The notes under the pieces were generated by a model. That model ran no database searches and was not told the DNA's origin. It worked only from the letters and a program-made list of their open reading frames with translations. From Salarchaeum japonicum_A (lineage in GTDB: Archaea; Halobacteriota; Halobacteria; Halobacteriales; Halobacteriaceae): a stretch of DNA of 64,000 bases. Both the position numbers and the translations under genes were made by a program. Below are positions 18,160 to 25,380 of this stretch, piece by piece (position 1 is the stretch's first letter; the number at the start of each line of letters is the position of its first letter). The DNA lies in the NCBI RefSeq assembly GCF_049705945.1, contig NZ_JBNAMV010000001.1, forward strand, positions 62,001-126,000, written 5' to 3'.

Positions 18160-18295
18160 CTAGCCACTCGGTAAGTCACGATCATCCTCGATGAGACGTT
18201 CGAGAACCTCGTTATAACTCTCACCCTCACGCCGTTGCTCATCGAGCGCGCTTGGCATCTTCGCTCACCCGGATTTGTTTATCTGCGGTCGCCAT
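18160..18295 (-). pseudogene. Frameshifted VapB-type antitoxin gene
   Basis: From ATG 18295 the frame reads MATADKQIRVSEDAKR and hits TGA almost at once. Shifting by two bases continues ALDEQRREGESYNEVLERL, then IEDDRDLPSG to TAG at 18160. Joined, it is a typical haloarchaeal VapB/DUF-type antitoxin of about 45 residues (swapped-hairpin or RHH strand IRVS, then a helix pair with SYNEVLERLI). Two bases are missing at the AAGCGCGCTCGAT junction. No PIN toxin follows, so the pair is dead. Confidence 0.65.
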
Positions 18296-18564
18296 CTTTG
18301 CGTTGACATAGTCGTTGATGTTAGGTAGGCGTTTTGTCGTTCCGCACAGCACCGAAAAAGACCTCGTGAATCAGACGGCCAGTGAGAATGCTACTGCCGG
18401 AAACGTTTCAGCTGTACCGGTCGGGTTGAAGCGGGTTACCCATGGACTTCACAGATCGGATAGTTGTAGATATTTGGGGGGTCGCTTGCTGGGATACTGG
18501 AGTTTGTTAAATCGTTATTTGACTGTTCGTCGGTTACATGCGGCTCTCGGTCATCGGGGTTGGT

Positions 18565-19314
18565 ATGGAGCGACGTGCCCTCCTCGCTCTCGGCGGTAGC
18601 GCTCTTGCAACCAGCCTTGCGGGTTGTAGTTCGCTGGGTAGCACAGATAGTACGACACCGGATGACTCGACGACACAACCTGATCAGACGACGACACAAC
18701 AATCGTCGGCGTCTCTTCGGAACGGGAGTTTCGAATCGGATTGGCAGGAGTGGACGGTTGGTCGGAATCTTCCCGAAGATCCGAATGCATCGGGAACACA
18801 GCGGGTTGCTTCCGAGGTCGGTGTGAGTTCGCGGTACGCGAGTGACGGTGAAACGAGTCTCCGGGCGTTCATCGACGGGCGGCAAGACGACGGCACCGTT
18901 TGGGTACAACAACCAGTAGACCTGTCCCAGTACGACTACCTCGCGGTCGATTACCAGGTGTCGCGGTCGTTCAACGAAATCCTGCAAGCAGCCGTCTATA
19001 CCGGCCCTGACACCGACTCTCTCGAAGAACGGGACTTCGACCGGTCCAATTCGCTTTCGGGCCACGACGCGGCTGGCTGGAAAACCTTCGTCTACGACGT
19101 CCCCCACGATTCGGAGGGGATTGTTGCAGTGGGATTCAACATCGTCTGGGAAACCGGCGCGGTCGGCTTCCTGGATAACGTCCGGCTCACCGACTCCGAG
19201 CCGACCACAGTACGCCCGACAACCACAGAAACCACGGAGACTACCGAAACCTCGGGAACCTCGGAAACTACGGAAACCACGGCCGGAAATGTCACTGGAA
19301 TCACGCGTCAATGA
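18565..19314 (+). CDS. Tat lipoprotein with carbohydrate-binding-like jelly-roll domain
   Basis: The chosen ATG 18565 gives the compact signal MERRALLALGGSALATSLAGC (RR plus lipobox LAGC). An earlier in-frame ATG at 18538 adds nine residues and has a TTAAATCGTTATTT element about 28 nt upstream, so it may be the transcript start. After a Thr/Asp/Gln-rich spacer, residues about 55-205 look like a beta jelly roll (NGSFESDWQEWTVGRN, TSLRAFIDGRQDDGTVWVQQ, WETGAVGFLDNVRLTD), the pattern of carbohydrate-binding modules on secreted proteins. A Thr/Glu repeat tail (about 40 residues, coded by ACN-ACN-GAR repeats at 19210-19290) follows. The ligand is unknown. Confidence 0.82.
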   Translation: MERRALLALGGSALATSLAGCSSLGSTDSTTPDDSTTQPDQTTTQQSSASLRNGSFESDWQEWTVGRNLPEDPNASGTQRVASEVGVSSRYASDGETSLRAFIDGRQDDGTVWVQQPVDLSQYDYLAVDYQVSRSFNEILQAAVYTGPDTDSLEERDFDRSNSLSGHDAAGWKTFVYDVPHDSEGIVAVGFNIVWETGAVGFLDNVRLTDSEPTTVRPTTTETTETTETSGTSETTETTAGNVTGITRQ

Positions 19315-19390
19315 CGGCGCGCTTGTGACCAGTCTGCGGCGTCACCGGTAGGAACACGCGGCCAAAACTAATCCAGTCGTCTGTTTTCTT

Positions 19391-20263
19391 CTAGACGGCG
19401 ACGGCCGCGCCCATCAGAACAGCGAACGTGAGCAGGACGACCGGAAGTGCGTACAGCTGGTATCGGTAACGTCGGCGGTGTTTCGCGCGGAGTTCCGACG
19501 GAGAGAGTCGCGTGATGAGTGGGTCGATTGCGTCGGAACGTGTTACATCAAGTCTCTGACCGTCTGCGGTGACGGTGCCGACGGCCGTCACCGATTCGCC
19601 CGCCGTCAGGGTTGCCTCCTCGAAGCGCACCGTTCCGTCCGGCGTCCGAACCGTGTTCAGCAGGCGGCCGAGAACGCCCGGCGGCTCACTCTCCTCCCGT
19701 TGGACGCCGACGCGTGCTCCGAGGGTTCGGTAGCGCTCGCACCACTCTCCAGCCGGCTGCACCGTCTCCTCGAAGCCCTCGTTGTCGAGTGCCAGGGAAA
19801 TCGACCGAAGGACGGAGTCGCGTTTCGACCCGGTGAGTTTCCCGAGTTTCTCCCGTGCGGACAGCTCCTTCTCGACGGTTACGCCGTCGAGCGTGATGCT
19901 GTCGTGCTCGTCAGTGAGCATGGGGTCGTTGACGTCGATGCCGAGGCCTTCCTCGGACCAGAACGCGCGCGTCCTGAACGCGCCGGTGCGACGGTACGTC
20001 GACATCCGCCAGAGCGCTACCAGACACTCCTCCCCGTGAACTGGCGCGGTCACCGAACGGTCTGTGTCCGCCAGCCAGCCGGTAATCATCACGGTCTCGC
20101 CGGGGGTCGCGTCTGCCGGTTGCTGTGCCGGGAGCGCTGCGTACGCTTGATATGTCGCGCGGTTCTGCCAACCACGGTACACAAACGGTGACGCGAGCAG
20201 CATGAGCACGCCGAACACTAGTGCCGTGCTCCCGACCGCGTTGGCGACATTCGACCCCAACAT
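19391..20263 (-). CDS. Membrane protein related to GIDE/MULAN-type proteins
   Basis: The 290 residues start with one membrane helix (ALVFGVLMLLASPFVYRGW). A soluble beta-rich domain follows (TPGETVMITGWLADTDRSVTA, then GEECLVALWRMSTYRR, later WCERYRTLGARVGVQREE and GTVRFEEATLTAGESVTAVG). The end is a second helix (LYALPVVLLTFAVLMGAA). The two-helix layout with a central beta domain recalls the GIDE domain found in archaeal and mitochondrial membrane proteins. No RING finger is present here. Function unknown. It is divergently arranged with the 20403 ORF. Confidence 0.75.
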   Translation of the reverse strand: MLGSNVANAVGSTALVFGVLMLLASPFVYRGWQNRATYQAYAALPAQQPADATPGETVMITGWLADTDRSVTAPVHGEECLVALWRMSTYRRTGAFRTRAFWSEEGLGIDVNDPMLTDEHDSITLDGVTVEKELSAREKLGKLTGSKRDSVLRSISLALDNEGFEETVQPAGEWCERYRTLGARVGVQREESEPPGVLGRLLNTVRTPDGTVRFEEATLTAGESVTAVGTVTADGQRLDVTRSDAIDPLITRLSPSELRAKHRRRYRYQLYALPVVLLTFAVLMGAAVAV

Positions 20264-20402
20264 ACTCCCTACGCACTAGCGACCTGCGTAAAGTCGCTCC
20301 GCTATCGATACCACCTATGGGCGGGTTTTCGGGAGTGGAGGGCAGTCGAACGGCCAGGCAGGGAATCGAAAGGCGGAGGGCGTTGGACGCTGATTTTGTG
20401 GT

Positions 20403-20765
20403 ATGGATTTGTCGTCACTGCCGTCGCGGCCGTTGACGGGACGGGAAGTCGCGGCACTCGGCGAGTCGGCCGCGTTTATCGCAGTTCGGCCTGTTGAGCG
20501 GTTTGAGTTCGAGGCCGTCGAAGAGACGCTCGTCGTTGCGGTCGTTCTCATCACGAGCCAGGGTGTTCGCGGCGTCGCGTTCGACCCCGATGCTGGGTGG
20601 CGTGTCGTTCATCGTGACGACCGCGACGGCATCGAACGCCTCGAGGACGTGCCTGAATCCGCGATTGATGCTGCACAACGCGCGCTCCGCGCTGAAATCA
20701 CTGAACTTGAGGGCGAACGTGGGTTCGGAAGTCGACTCGTCGATGCCTACCGGATGCACTCGTAG
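20403..20765 (+). CDS. Hypothetical soluble protein
   Basis: The 120-residue acidic protein starts at ATG 20403. It has a helix GREVAALGES, a beta meander (FEFEAVEETLVVAVVLITSQGVRGVAFDPDAGWRVVHRDD broken by short turns) and a C-terminal helix (ESAIDAAQRALRAEITELE). It looks like a compact alpha/beta domain with haloarchaeal composition. No family is recognised. It lies convergent to cydB with 23 nt between. Confidence 0.7.
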   Translation: MDLSSLPSRPLTGREVAALGESAAFIAVRPVERFEFEAVEETLVVAVVLITSQGVRGVAFDPDAGWRVVHRDDRDGIERLEDVPESAIDAAQRALRAEITELEGERGFGSRLVDAYRMHS

Positions 20766-20788
20766 TCGGCGCGGAGATAGGTCGAGAG

Positions 20789-21787
20789 TTAGGCACCGTA
20801 GCCGTCGCCCTCGACTGGGCCGCTGAAGACGCCGTAGAGGAATTTGAAGTACCAGAGGACCAGCAGGAGTACGGGGAAGCCGAGGATGGTTGTGAGGTTG
20901 AGCGCCAGGGGCGAGACGACGGCCTCCCGAACGGTCACCCCAGTCGGCGGGTACATTGTCGGGTAGAGCAGGACGGCGACGAGCGCGGTCAACAGTGCTG
21001 GCAAAGCGAATGCGGTCACCAGCCATGCGGTGTACCGACCGCGGACGGCTAACGCACTCCCGCCGACGCCTGCCAGAACCGAGGCGGCGACGAGTGTGGC
21101 GACTGGCCACGAGAGAATTGCCTCGGCGGCCCCGCCGGCGTCGGTCAGGACGACGGTCGCTAACAGCACTACCACGCCACCCAAGTAGGCCGCAGTCGCG
21201 CCGATACCGTACCTGCGGAGCGTTGCGGCGAGGTCGGGGTCGGTTTTCGCCGCGAGGAACGCTGCGCCCGTGACGACCGACACGGCGACTAATCCGACGC
21301 CGGTCAGCACGGACGGGAGTGAGAGTGTCGGTGCGTCGAACACCCAGCAGCCGGCGAGCATGCCGAAGAGGAGTGGTGCGAGCGCGCTCCCGGCAATGAA
21401 CGAGTAGTCGCAGTACCGTTTCCAGCGGTCGTCGTCGCGTTGCTCGCGGAGTTCGGGGCCGAGGCCGCGGAACAGCAGCGCGAGGACGAATCCGATGGCG
21501 AGCAGGTAGTGGTCGGCGAGGAGCCGCGAGTAGACGCGCGGGAACGCCGCGAGGAGCATGGTTCCGAACGCGACGAGCCACACTTCGTTGGCGTCCCAGA
21601 CCGGGCCGAACGCCGAGAGAAACATCTCCCGGTCGTGTTCGTCGTCGAGGGTTGCGTAGAGGATACCGATGCCGAAGTCGAAGCCGTCGAGCACGAGGTA
21701 CATCCCGAGCGCGAACAGGACAGCCCCGAACCAGATTTCGGGGAGCGACTCGACGAGGTACGCGTCGACGGGGATCCAGTCAGTCAT
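20789..21787 (-). CDS. cydB: Cytochrome bd oxidase subunit II (CydB)
   Basis: The 332-residue polytopic membrane protein carries the CydB signature near the N-terminus (WFGAVLFALGMYLVLDGFDFGIGILYA) and the conserved VWDANEVWLVAFGTMLLAAFP segment of the second helix pair. It forms the heterodimeric quinol oxidase with CydA, reducing oxygen to water with high affinity in the cytoplasmic membrane. Its start overlaps the cydA stop by 8 nt, so the pair is translationally coupled. Confidence 0.95.
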   Translation of the reverse strand: MTDWIPVDAYLVESLPEIWFGAVLFALGMYLVLDGFDFGIGILYATLDDEHDREMFLSAFGPVWDANEVWLVAFGTMLLAAFPRVYSRLLADHYLLAIGFVLALLFRGLGPELREQRDDDRWKRYCDYSFIAGSALAPLLFGMLAGCWVFDAPTLSLPSVLTGVGLVAVSVVTGAAFLAAKTDPDLAATLRRYGIGATAAYLGGVVVLLATVVLTDAGGAAEAILSWPVATLVAASVLAGVGGSALAVRGRYTAWLVTAFALPALLTALVAVLLYPTMYPPTGVTVREAVVSPLALNLTTILGFPVLLLVLWYFKFLYGVFSGPVEGDGYGA

Positions 21788-23219
21788 TCTCGTTCACCTC
21801 CGGGAGCGGGCCGCGCCAGCGCTCGTCTGACGCCGCTGCACCGAGGTCTTGGAGTTCCTCCCGAATCAGCCACTTCAGGACGTAGAGTGCGGTCGCGACG
21901 AGGCCGATGTAGATGACGACGAACGCGGTGAGTGTCAGCGTGGCGTCGGTGCTGGAGAGGGTCGTGGAGACGGCGTCGCTGGTCTTGAGTTCGCCCTGAA
22001 TCACCCATGGTTGGCGGCCGATTTCGGCGACGTACCAGCCGGTGAGTAAGGCCGCGTATCCGAACGGTGACGCGACGATCATCGCCTTCAGGTAGCGTTC
22101 GCTCTCCGCGAGTCGGTCGCGATAGATGAGATACGCACCCCATAACGCCAGCGCGATGAACAGGAAGCCGAGTCCGACCATGATGCGGAACGACCAGAAG
22201 ACCAGCGGGACCGGCGGGTTCTCTTCGTACTCGTTCAATCCAGTGATGACGGCGTCGAAATCACCGCCGCTGGCGAGGAACGACCCGAGTCGGGGGAGGC
22301 TCACGGTGAAGAGGTTCTCCGCTTTCGGGTTGGTGATGGCGTCAACGGAGGTCGGGAACGCGAGCAGGTGGAGGTCTGCCGGGCCGGTCTCGTAGTGGGC
22401 TTCCATCGCGGCGAACTTCTGGGGCTGGGTGTTCTCGACGTGCCGGCCGTACGCGTCACCGTGGAGTGCTTGGAAGGGCGCGGAGATGAGGAGAATCACG
22501 ACCGCCAGCTTCAGCGCCGTGTTCCACGCGGCCGCGTCGCGCTTCTTCCAGACGATGTATGCGGAGACGCCGGCGACGAGCAGGGCGACCGAGATGACGG
22601 AGGCGTTGATCATGTGGACGTACATCCACGGCAGCCGCGGAGTGAAAAACGCCGCAATCGGGTCGGTCAGTTTTGCGATTTCGAGACCGCCGCGAGTAAC
22701 CATCTCGTAGCCTTGTGGCGTCTGCATCCAGGCGTTGACGACGAGAATCCAGAACCCGGACAGCCACGCGCCGACGCCCACCAGGACGGAGGAGAGGATG
22801 TACGTGCGGTCGCCGACGCGGTCGCGTCCGTAGAGCAACACGCCGAGGAAGACGGCTTCGAGGAAGAACGCCATCTTCGCCTCGAACGCGAGCGGGCCGC
22901 CGATGAGTTCACCCGCAACCTCGGCGAACCGCGGGAAGTTCGTGCCGAACTGGAAGCTCATCGGGATTCCGGTGACTGTCCCCATGACGAACCCCGCCGC
23001 GAACACCTTCACCCAGAACGACCGCAGTCGTGTGTACCGCTCGTCGTCCGTCCGGACGTCCTTCCACGTGAAGTAGACGATGAAGGGTGCGAGGCCGACG
23101 GAGAGCGCGGCGAAGAGGATGTGGACGGAGATCGTCCACCCGAACTGCGCGCGACTCGCAAGTTCCGGCGACAGGAACGCTATCCATCCCGGGTCGACCG
23201 CGCTTACGGACGCGAACAT
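21780..23219 (-). CDS. cydA: Cytochrome bd oxidase subunit I (CydA)
   Basis: The start is ATG 23219 (MFASVSAVDPGWIAFL), not the longer frame from 23258. A TATA-like TAATTATTGAA lies 23-34 nt upstream, which fits a leaderless transcript. Visible haem and quinol features are the early His in FGWTISVHILFAALSVG, the His of WMYVHMINASVISV, the Q-loop KFAAMEAHYETG with Lys and Glu, and the later Met in SFRIMVGLGFLFIA. The length (479 residues) is usual for bd oxidases with a short Q-loop. cydB follows directly. No cydX-like or cydCD gene is in the window. Confidence 0.95.
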   Translation of the reverse strand: MFASVSAVDPGWIAFLSPELASRAQFGWTISVHILFAALSVGLAPFIVYFTWKDVRTDDERYTRLRSFWVKVFAAGFVMGTVTGIPMSFQFGTNFPRFAEVAGELIGGPLAFEAKMAFFLEAVFLGVLLYGRDRVGDRTYILSSVLVGVGAWLSGFWILVVNAWMQTPQGYEMVTRGGLEIAKLTDPIAAFFTPRLPWMYVHMINASVISVALLVAGVSAYIVWKKRDAAAWNTALKLAVVILLISAPFQALHGDAYGRHVENTQPQKFAAMEAHYETGPADLHLLAFPTSVDAITNPKAENLFTVSLPRLGSFLASGGDFDAVITGLNEYEENPPVPLVFWSFRIMVGLGFLFIALALWGAYLIYRDRLAESERYLKAMIVASPFGYAALLTGWYVAEIGRQPWVIQGELKTSDAVSTTLSSTDATLTLTAFVVIYIGLVATALYVLKWLIREELQDLGAAASDERWRGPLPEVNEND

Positions 23220-23376
23220 ACGCGACAGTTCGCGACCTGCTTCAATAATTAGACACACGATTCCCGCGTTCGGATACCGTACTAGGTCGTTTAAGAACGA
23301 ACGTACGCTAGTTCTTGTACGCGCGGCCTTCTGGGACTCGTGAAAGTAGGTGCTCTCAGAGTGTGGTGGCGTGGAG

Positions 23377-23700
23377 TCAGTGACCGCTTGCGGTGAGATG
23401 GAGGCCGACGATGCCGACGACGACGAGGCCGATGCAGGCGGTGCGGAGGAGCGTGGCGGGTTCGTCGAAGAGGATCATGCCGAGGATGGCGGTGCCGACG
23501 GCGCCGATACCGGTCCAGACGGCGTACGCCGTTCCGACGGGGAGCTCTTTGACGGCGTGTGCGAGGAGAAGCATACTGATGACGAGGGCGATGACGGTAG
23601 CGAGCGTCGGCCAGGGTTTCGTAAGACCGTCCGAGTACTCGAGCCCGATTGCCCACGCGATTTCGAAGAGTCCGGCGAAGAACAGGATGTACCACGACAT
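23377..23700 (-). CDS. gdx: SMR-family exporter of Gdx/SugE type (guanidinium)
   Basis: The 107 residues form four membrane helices. The first carries the essential Glu in FAGLFEIAWAIGLEYSDG, and the third has the near-invariant KELPVGTAYAVWTGIGAVGTAI. These match SugE/Gdx rather than the EmrE branch (SW.ILF.AGL.E..WA.GL.Y opening). Gdx members work as antiparallel dimers exchanging protons for guanidinium. I see no guanidine riboswitch upstream (23701-23841), so induction, if any, is by another route. Confidence 0.9.
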   Translation of the reverse strand: MSWYILFFAGLFEIAWAIGLEYSDGLTKPWPTLATVIALVISMLLLAHAVKELPVGTAYAVWTGIGAVGTAILGMILFDEPATLLRTACIGLVVVGIVGLHLTASGH

Positions 23701-23841
23701 ACCGGTGACTGTTCGGCCACGACCCGACTAATGGTTCGGGTTTCCGACGGCGACACATTAGTTCGGCACTCGGTGGGGTCTCCGTAACTGGGAGGGGGCG
23801 ACGCACTCCGAGCGATTTCGGAGGTTAGCGTGGCGTGGCTG

Positions 23842-25128
23842 TCACGGCCAGAGGCCGCGGGTTTCGTGTGCGTCGGCGACGCGGGAGAGTGCGACGATGT
23901 ACGCGGCGGTCCGCCAGGACACGTCGTGTGCGGCAACTTCGTCACGGACGTCCGCCCACGCGGCGAGCATCTCCGTTTCGAGTTCCTCGTTAACGCGTTC
24001 GAGCGACCACGACCGTCGGTTGATGTCCTGCAGCCACTCGAAGTAGCTGACGGTGACGCCGCCGGCGTTCGCGAGGATATCCGGAATGACGGGGATGCTG
24101 CGGTCCGTGAGAATCGTGTCCGCGGCGCTCGTCGTTGGGCCGTTTGCGCCTTCGACGATGAGATCGGCGCTGACGGCGTCGGCGTTCGACTGCGTGAGGA
24201 CGTTCCCGATTGCTGCGGGAATCAGCACGTCGACGTCCAGCGTGAGAAGTTCGTCGTTCGACACGGTTCGTGGTGCGTCGTGTCCTCTGACGCCTTCTGG
24301 TTCCTCGTGGTGGGAGGGAATCGCGTGTGTGTCGAGGCCGTTGGTATCGTAGATGCCGCCGTTCACGTCGCTTACCGCGACGACGTTCGCACCCCAGTCG
24401 TCGAGTAATCGGGCCGCGTTCGCGCCGACGCTTCCGTAACCCTGAATCGCGACTGAAGTCTCGTGGATGTCGAGGTCGTAGTAGTCGATTGCTTCGCGGG
24501 TGATGATGGCGACGCTACGGCCGGGCGCTTCGTTCCGTCCTTCGCTCCCGCCGACGATAGGGGGTTTTCCCGTGACGACGCCGGGCGTGGTTTCGCCTTC
24601 CTGCATCGAGTAGGCGTCCATCAGCCACGACATCGTCTGCGGGTCGGTGCCCATGTCGGGAGCGGGGATGTCCCGGTTCGGCCCGATGATGTCCCGGAGT
24701 TCTTCGGCGAACCGGCGCGTGAGGCGTTCTTTCTCGGCGTCGCTCAGGGCTTTCGGGTTGACGGCGATACCGCCTTTCGCGCCGCCGAACGGGAGGTCCA
24801 TGACGGCGCACTTCCACGTCATCCACATACCGAGGCCGACGCACTCGTCGCGCGTGACCTCGGGGTGATAGCGAAGCCCGCCCTTGAATGGGCCGCGGAC
24901 GCTGTCGTGTTGGGCGCGGTAGCCCGTGAACACCTCGACTGAGCCGTCGTCGCGTTCAATCGGGACGGTGACTTCGTGGACGTTCTTCGGGTGTTCGAGG
25001 CGTTCGACAATATCTGGGTCGATGTCGATGTGTGCTGCAGCTTGGTGGAGTTGGCGGCGAGCGGTTTCGAGTGCGGTTTCGTGTTCGTCCGGTTGCGTGT
25101 CCGAGGATGGTGTGGCTGGTGTTGACAT
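23842..25128 (-). CDS. gdhB: Glutamate dehydrogenase (NAD(P)-dependent)
   Basis: The 428-residue enzyme has the substrate region GPFKGGLRYHPEV, the catalytic Lys in PFGGAKGGIAVNP, the Asp motif IPAPDMGTDPQTMSWLMD, and a Rossmann domain with SVAIQGYGSVGANAARLL. Near the C-terminus it has LIVEGANGPTTSAAD and the NAGGVTVSYFEWLQDINR signature. It interconverts glutamate and 2-oxoglutarate plus ammonia. A small zinc-ribbon protein lies 2 nt upstream on the same strand, so the two form one unit. Confidence 0.95.
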   Translation of the reverse strand: MSTPATPSSDTQPDEHETALETARRQLHQAAAHIDIDPDIVERLEHPKNVHEVTVPIERDDGSVEVFTGYRAQHDSVRGPFKGGLRYHPEVTRDECVGLGMWMTWKCAVMDLPFGGAKGGIAVNPKALSDAEKERLTRRFAEELRDIIGPNRDIPAPDMGTDPQTMSWLMDAYSMQEGETTPGVVTGKPPIVGGSEGRNEAPGRSVAIITREAIDYYDLDIHETSVAIQGYGSVGANAARLLDDWGANVVAVSDVNGGIYDTNGLDTHAIPSHHEEPEGVRGHDAPRTVSNDELLTLDVDVLIPAAIGNVLTQSNADAVSADLIVEGANGPTTSAADTILTDRSIPVIPDILANAGGVTVSYFEWLQDINRRSWSLERVNEELETEMLAAWADVRDEVAAHDVSWRTAAYIVALSRVADAHETRGLWP

Positions 25129-25130
25129 GG

Positions 25131-25274
25131 TTATTCGAGAGGAAGATAGCGGTTTCGTAGCGGGCCGCTGCAGTCAGGGCAGTTCCCGGGATGGGTGTCC
25201 GCGACGACGATGTTCCCGCATTCGAAGCACTCGTACGGCGTCTCGGTGGTTTGCGTTGGGTCTGCGTCTCTCAT
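25131..25274 (-). CDS. 47-residue zinc-ribbon (rubrerythrin-like) microprotein
   Basis: On the minus strand ATG 25274 opens MRDADPTQTT, then YECFECGNIV, THPGNCPDCSGPLRNR, and stops at TAA 25131-25133. Two CxxC knuckles (C16/C19 and C32/C35) make a rubredoxin-like metal site. It ends 2 nt before the glutamate dehydrogenase start, so the genes are co-transcribed. Haloarchaeal genomes commonly carry such small CPxCG-type proteins of unknown role. It may be DUF7129, by recollection only. Confidence 0.85.
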   Translation of the reverse strand: MRDADPTQTTETPYECFECGNIVVADTHPGNCPDCSGPLRNRYLPLE

Positions 25275-25380
25275 GGATGCGTTCCGAGTCCCGCGAACCG
25301 GTGACTCACGCGGAAATAATAGGACTGTTAGGGAATATCCTTGAGTTTACTATCAAACCATCTGCGACATCGGGGGTTTG

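Noticed and set aside
19210..19290. Tandem ACN-ACN-GAR repeats
   Set aside because: They encode the Thr/Glu tail of the lipoprotein, a common secreted-protein feature rather than a regulatory array.
23701..23841. Guanidine riboswitch ahead of the Gdx-like gene
   Set aside because: No conserved ACGR-type loops or paired helices are recognisable in the short upstream region.
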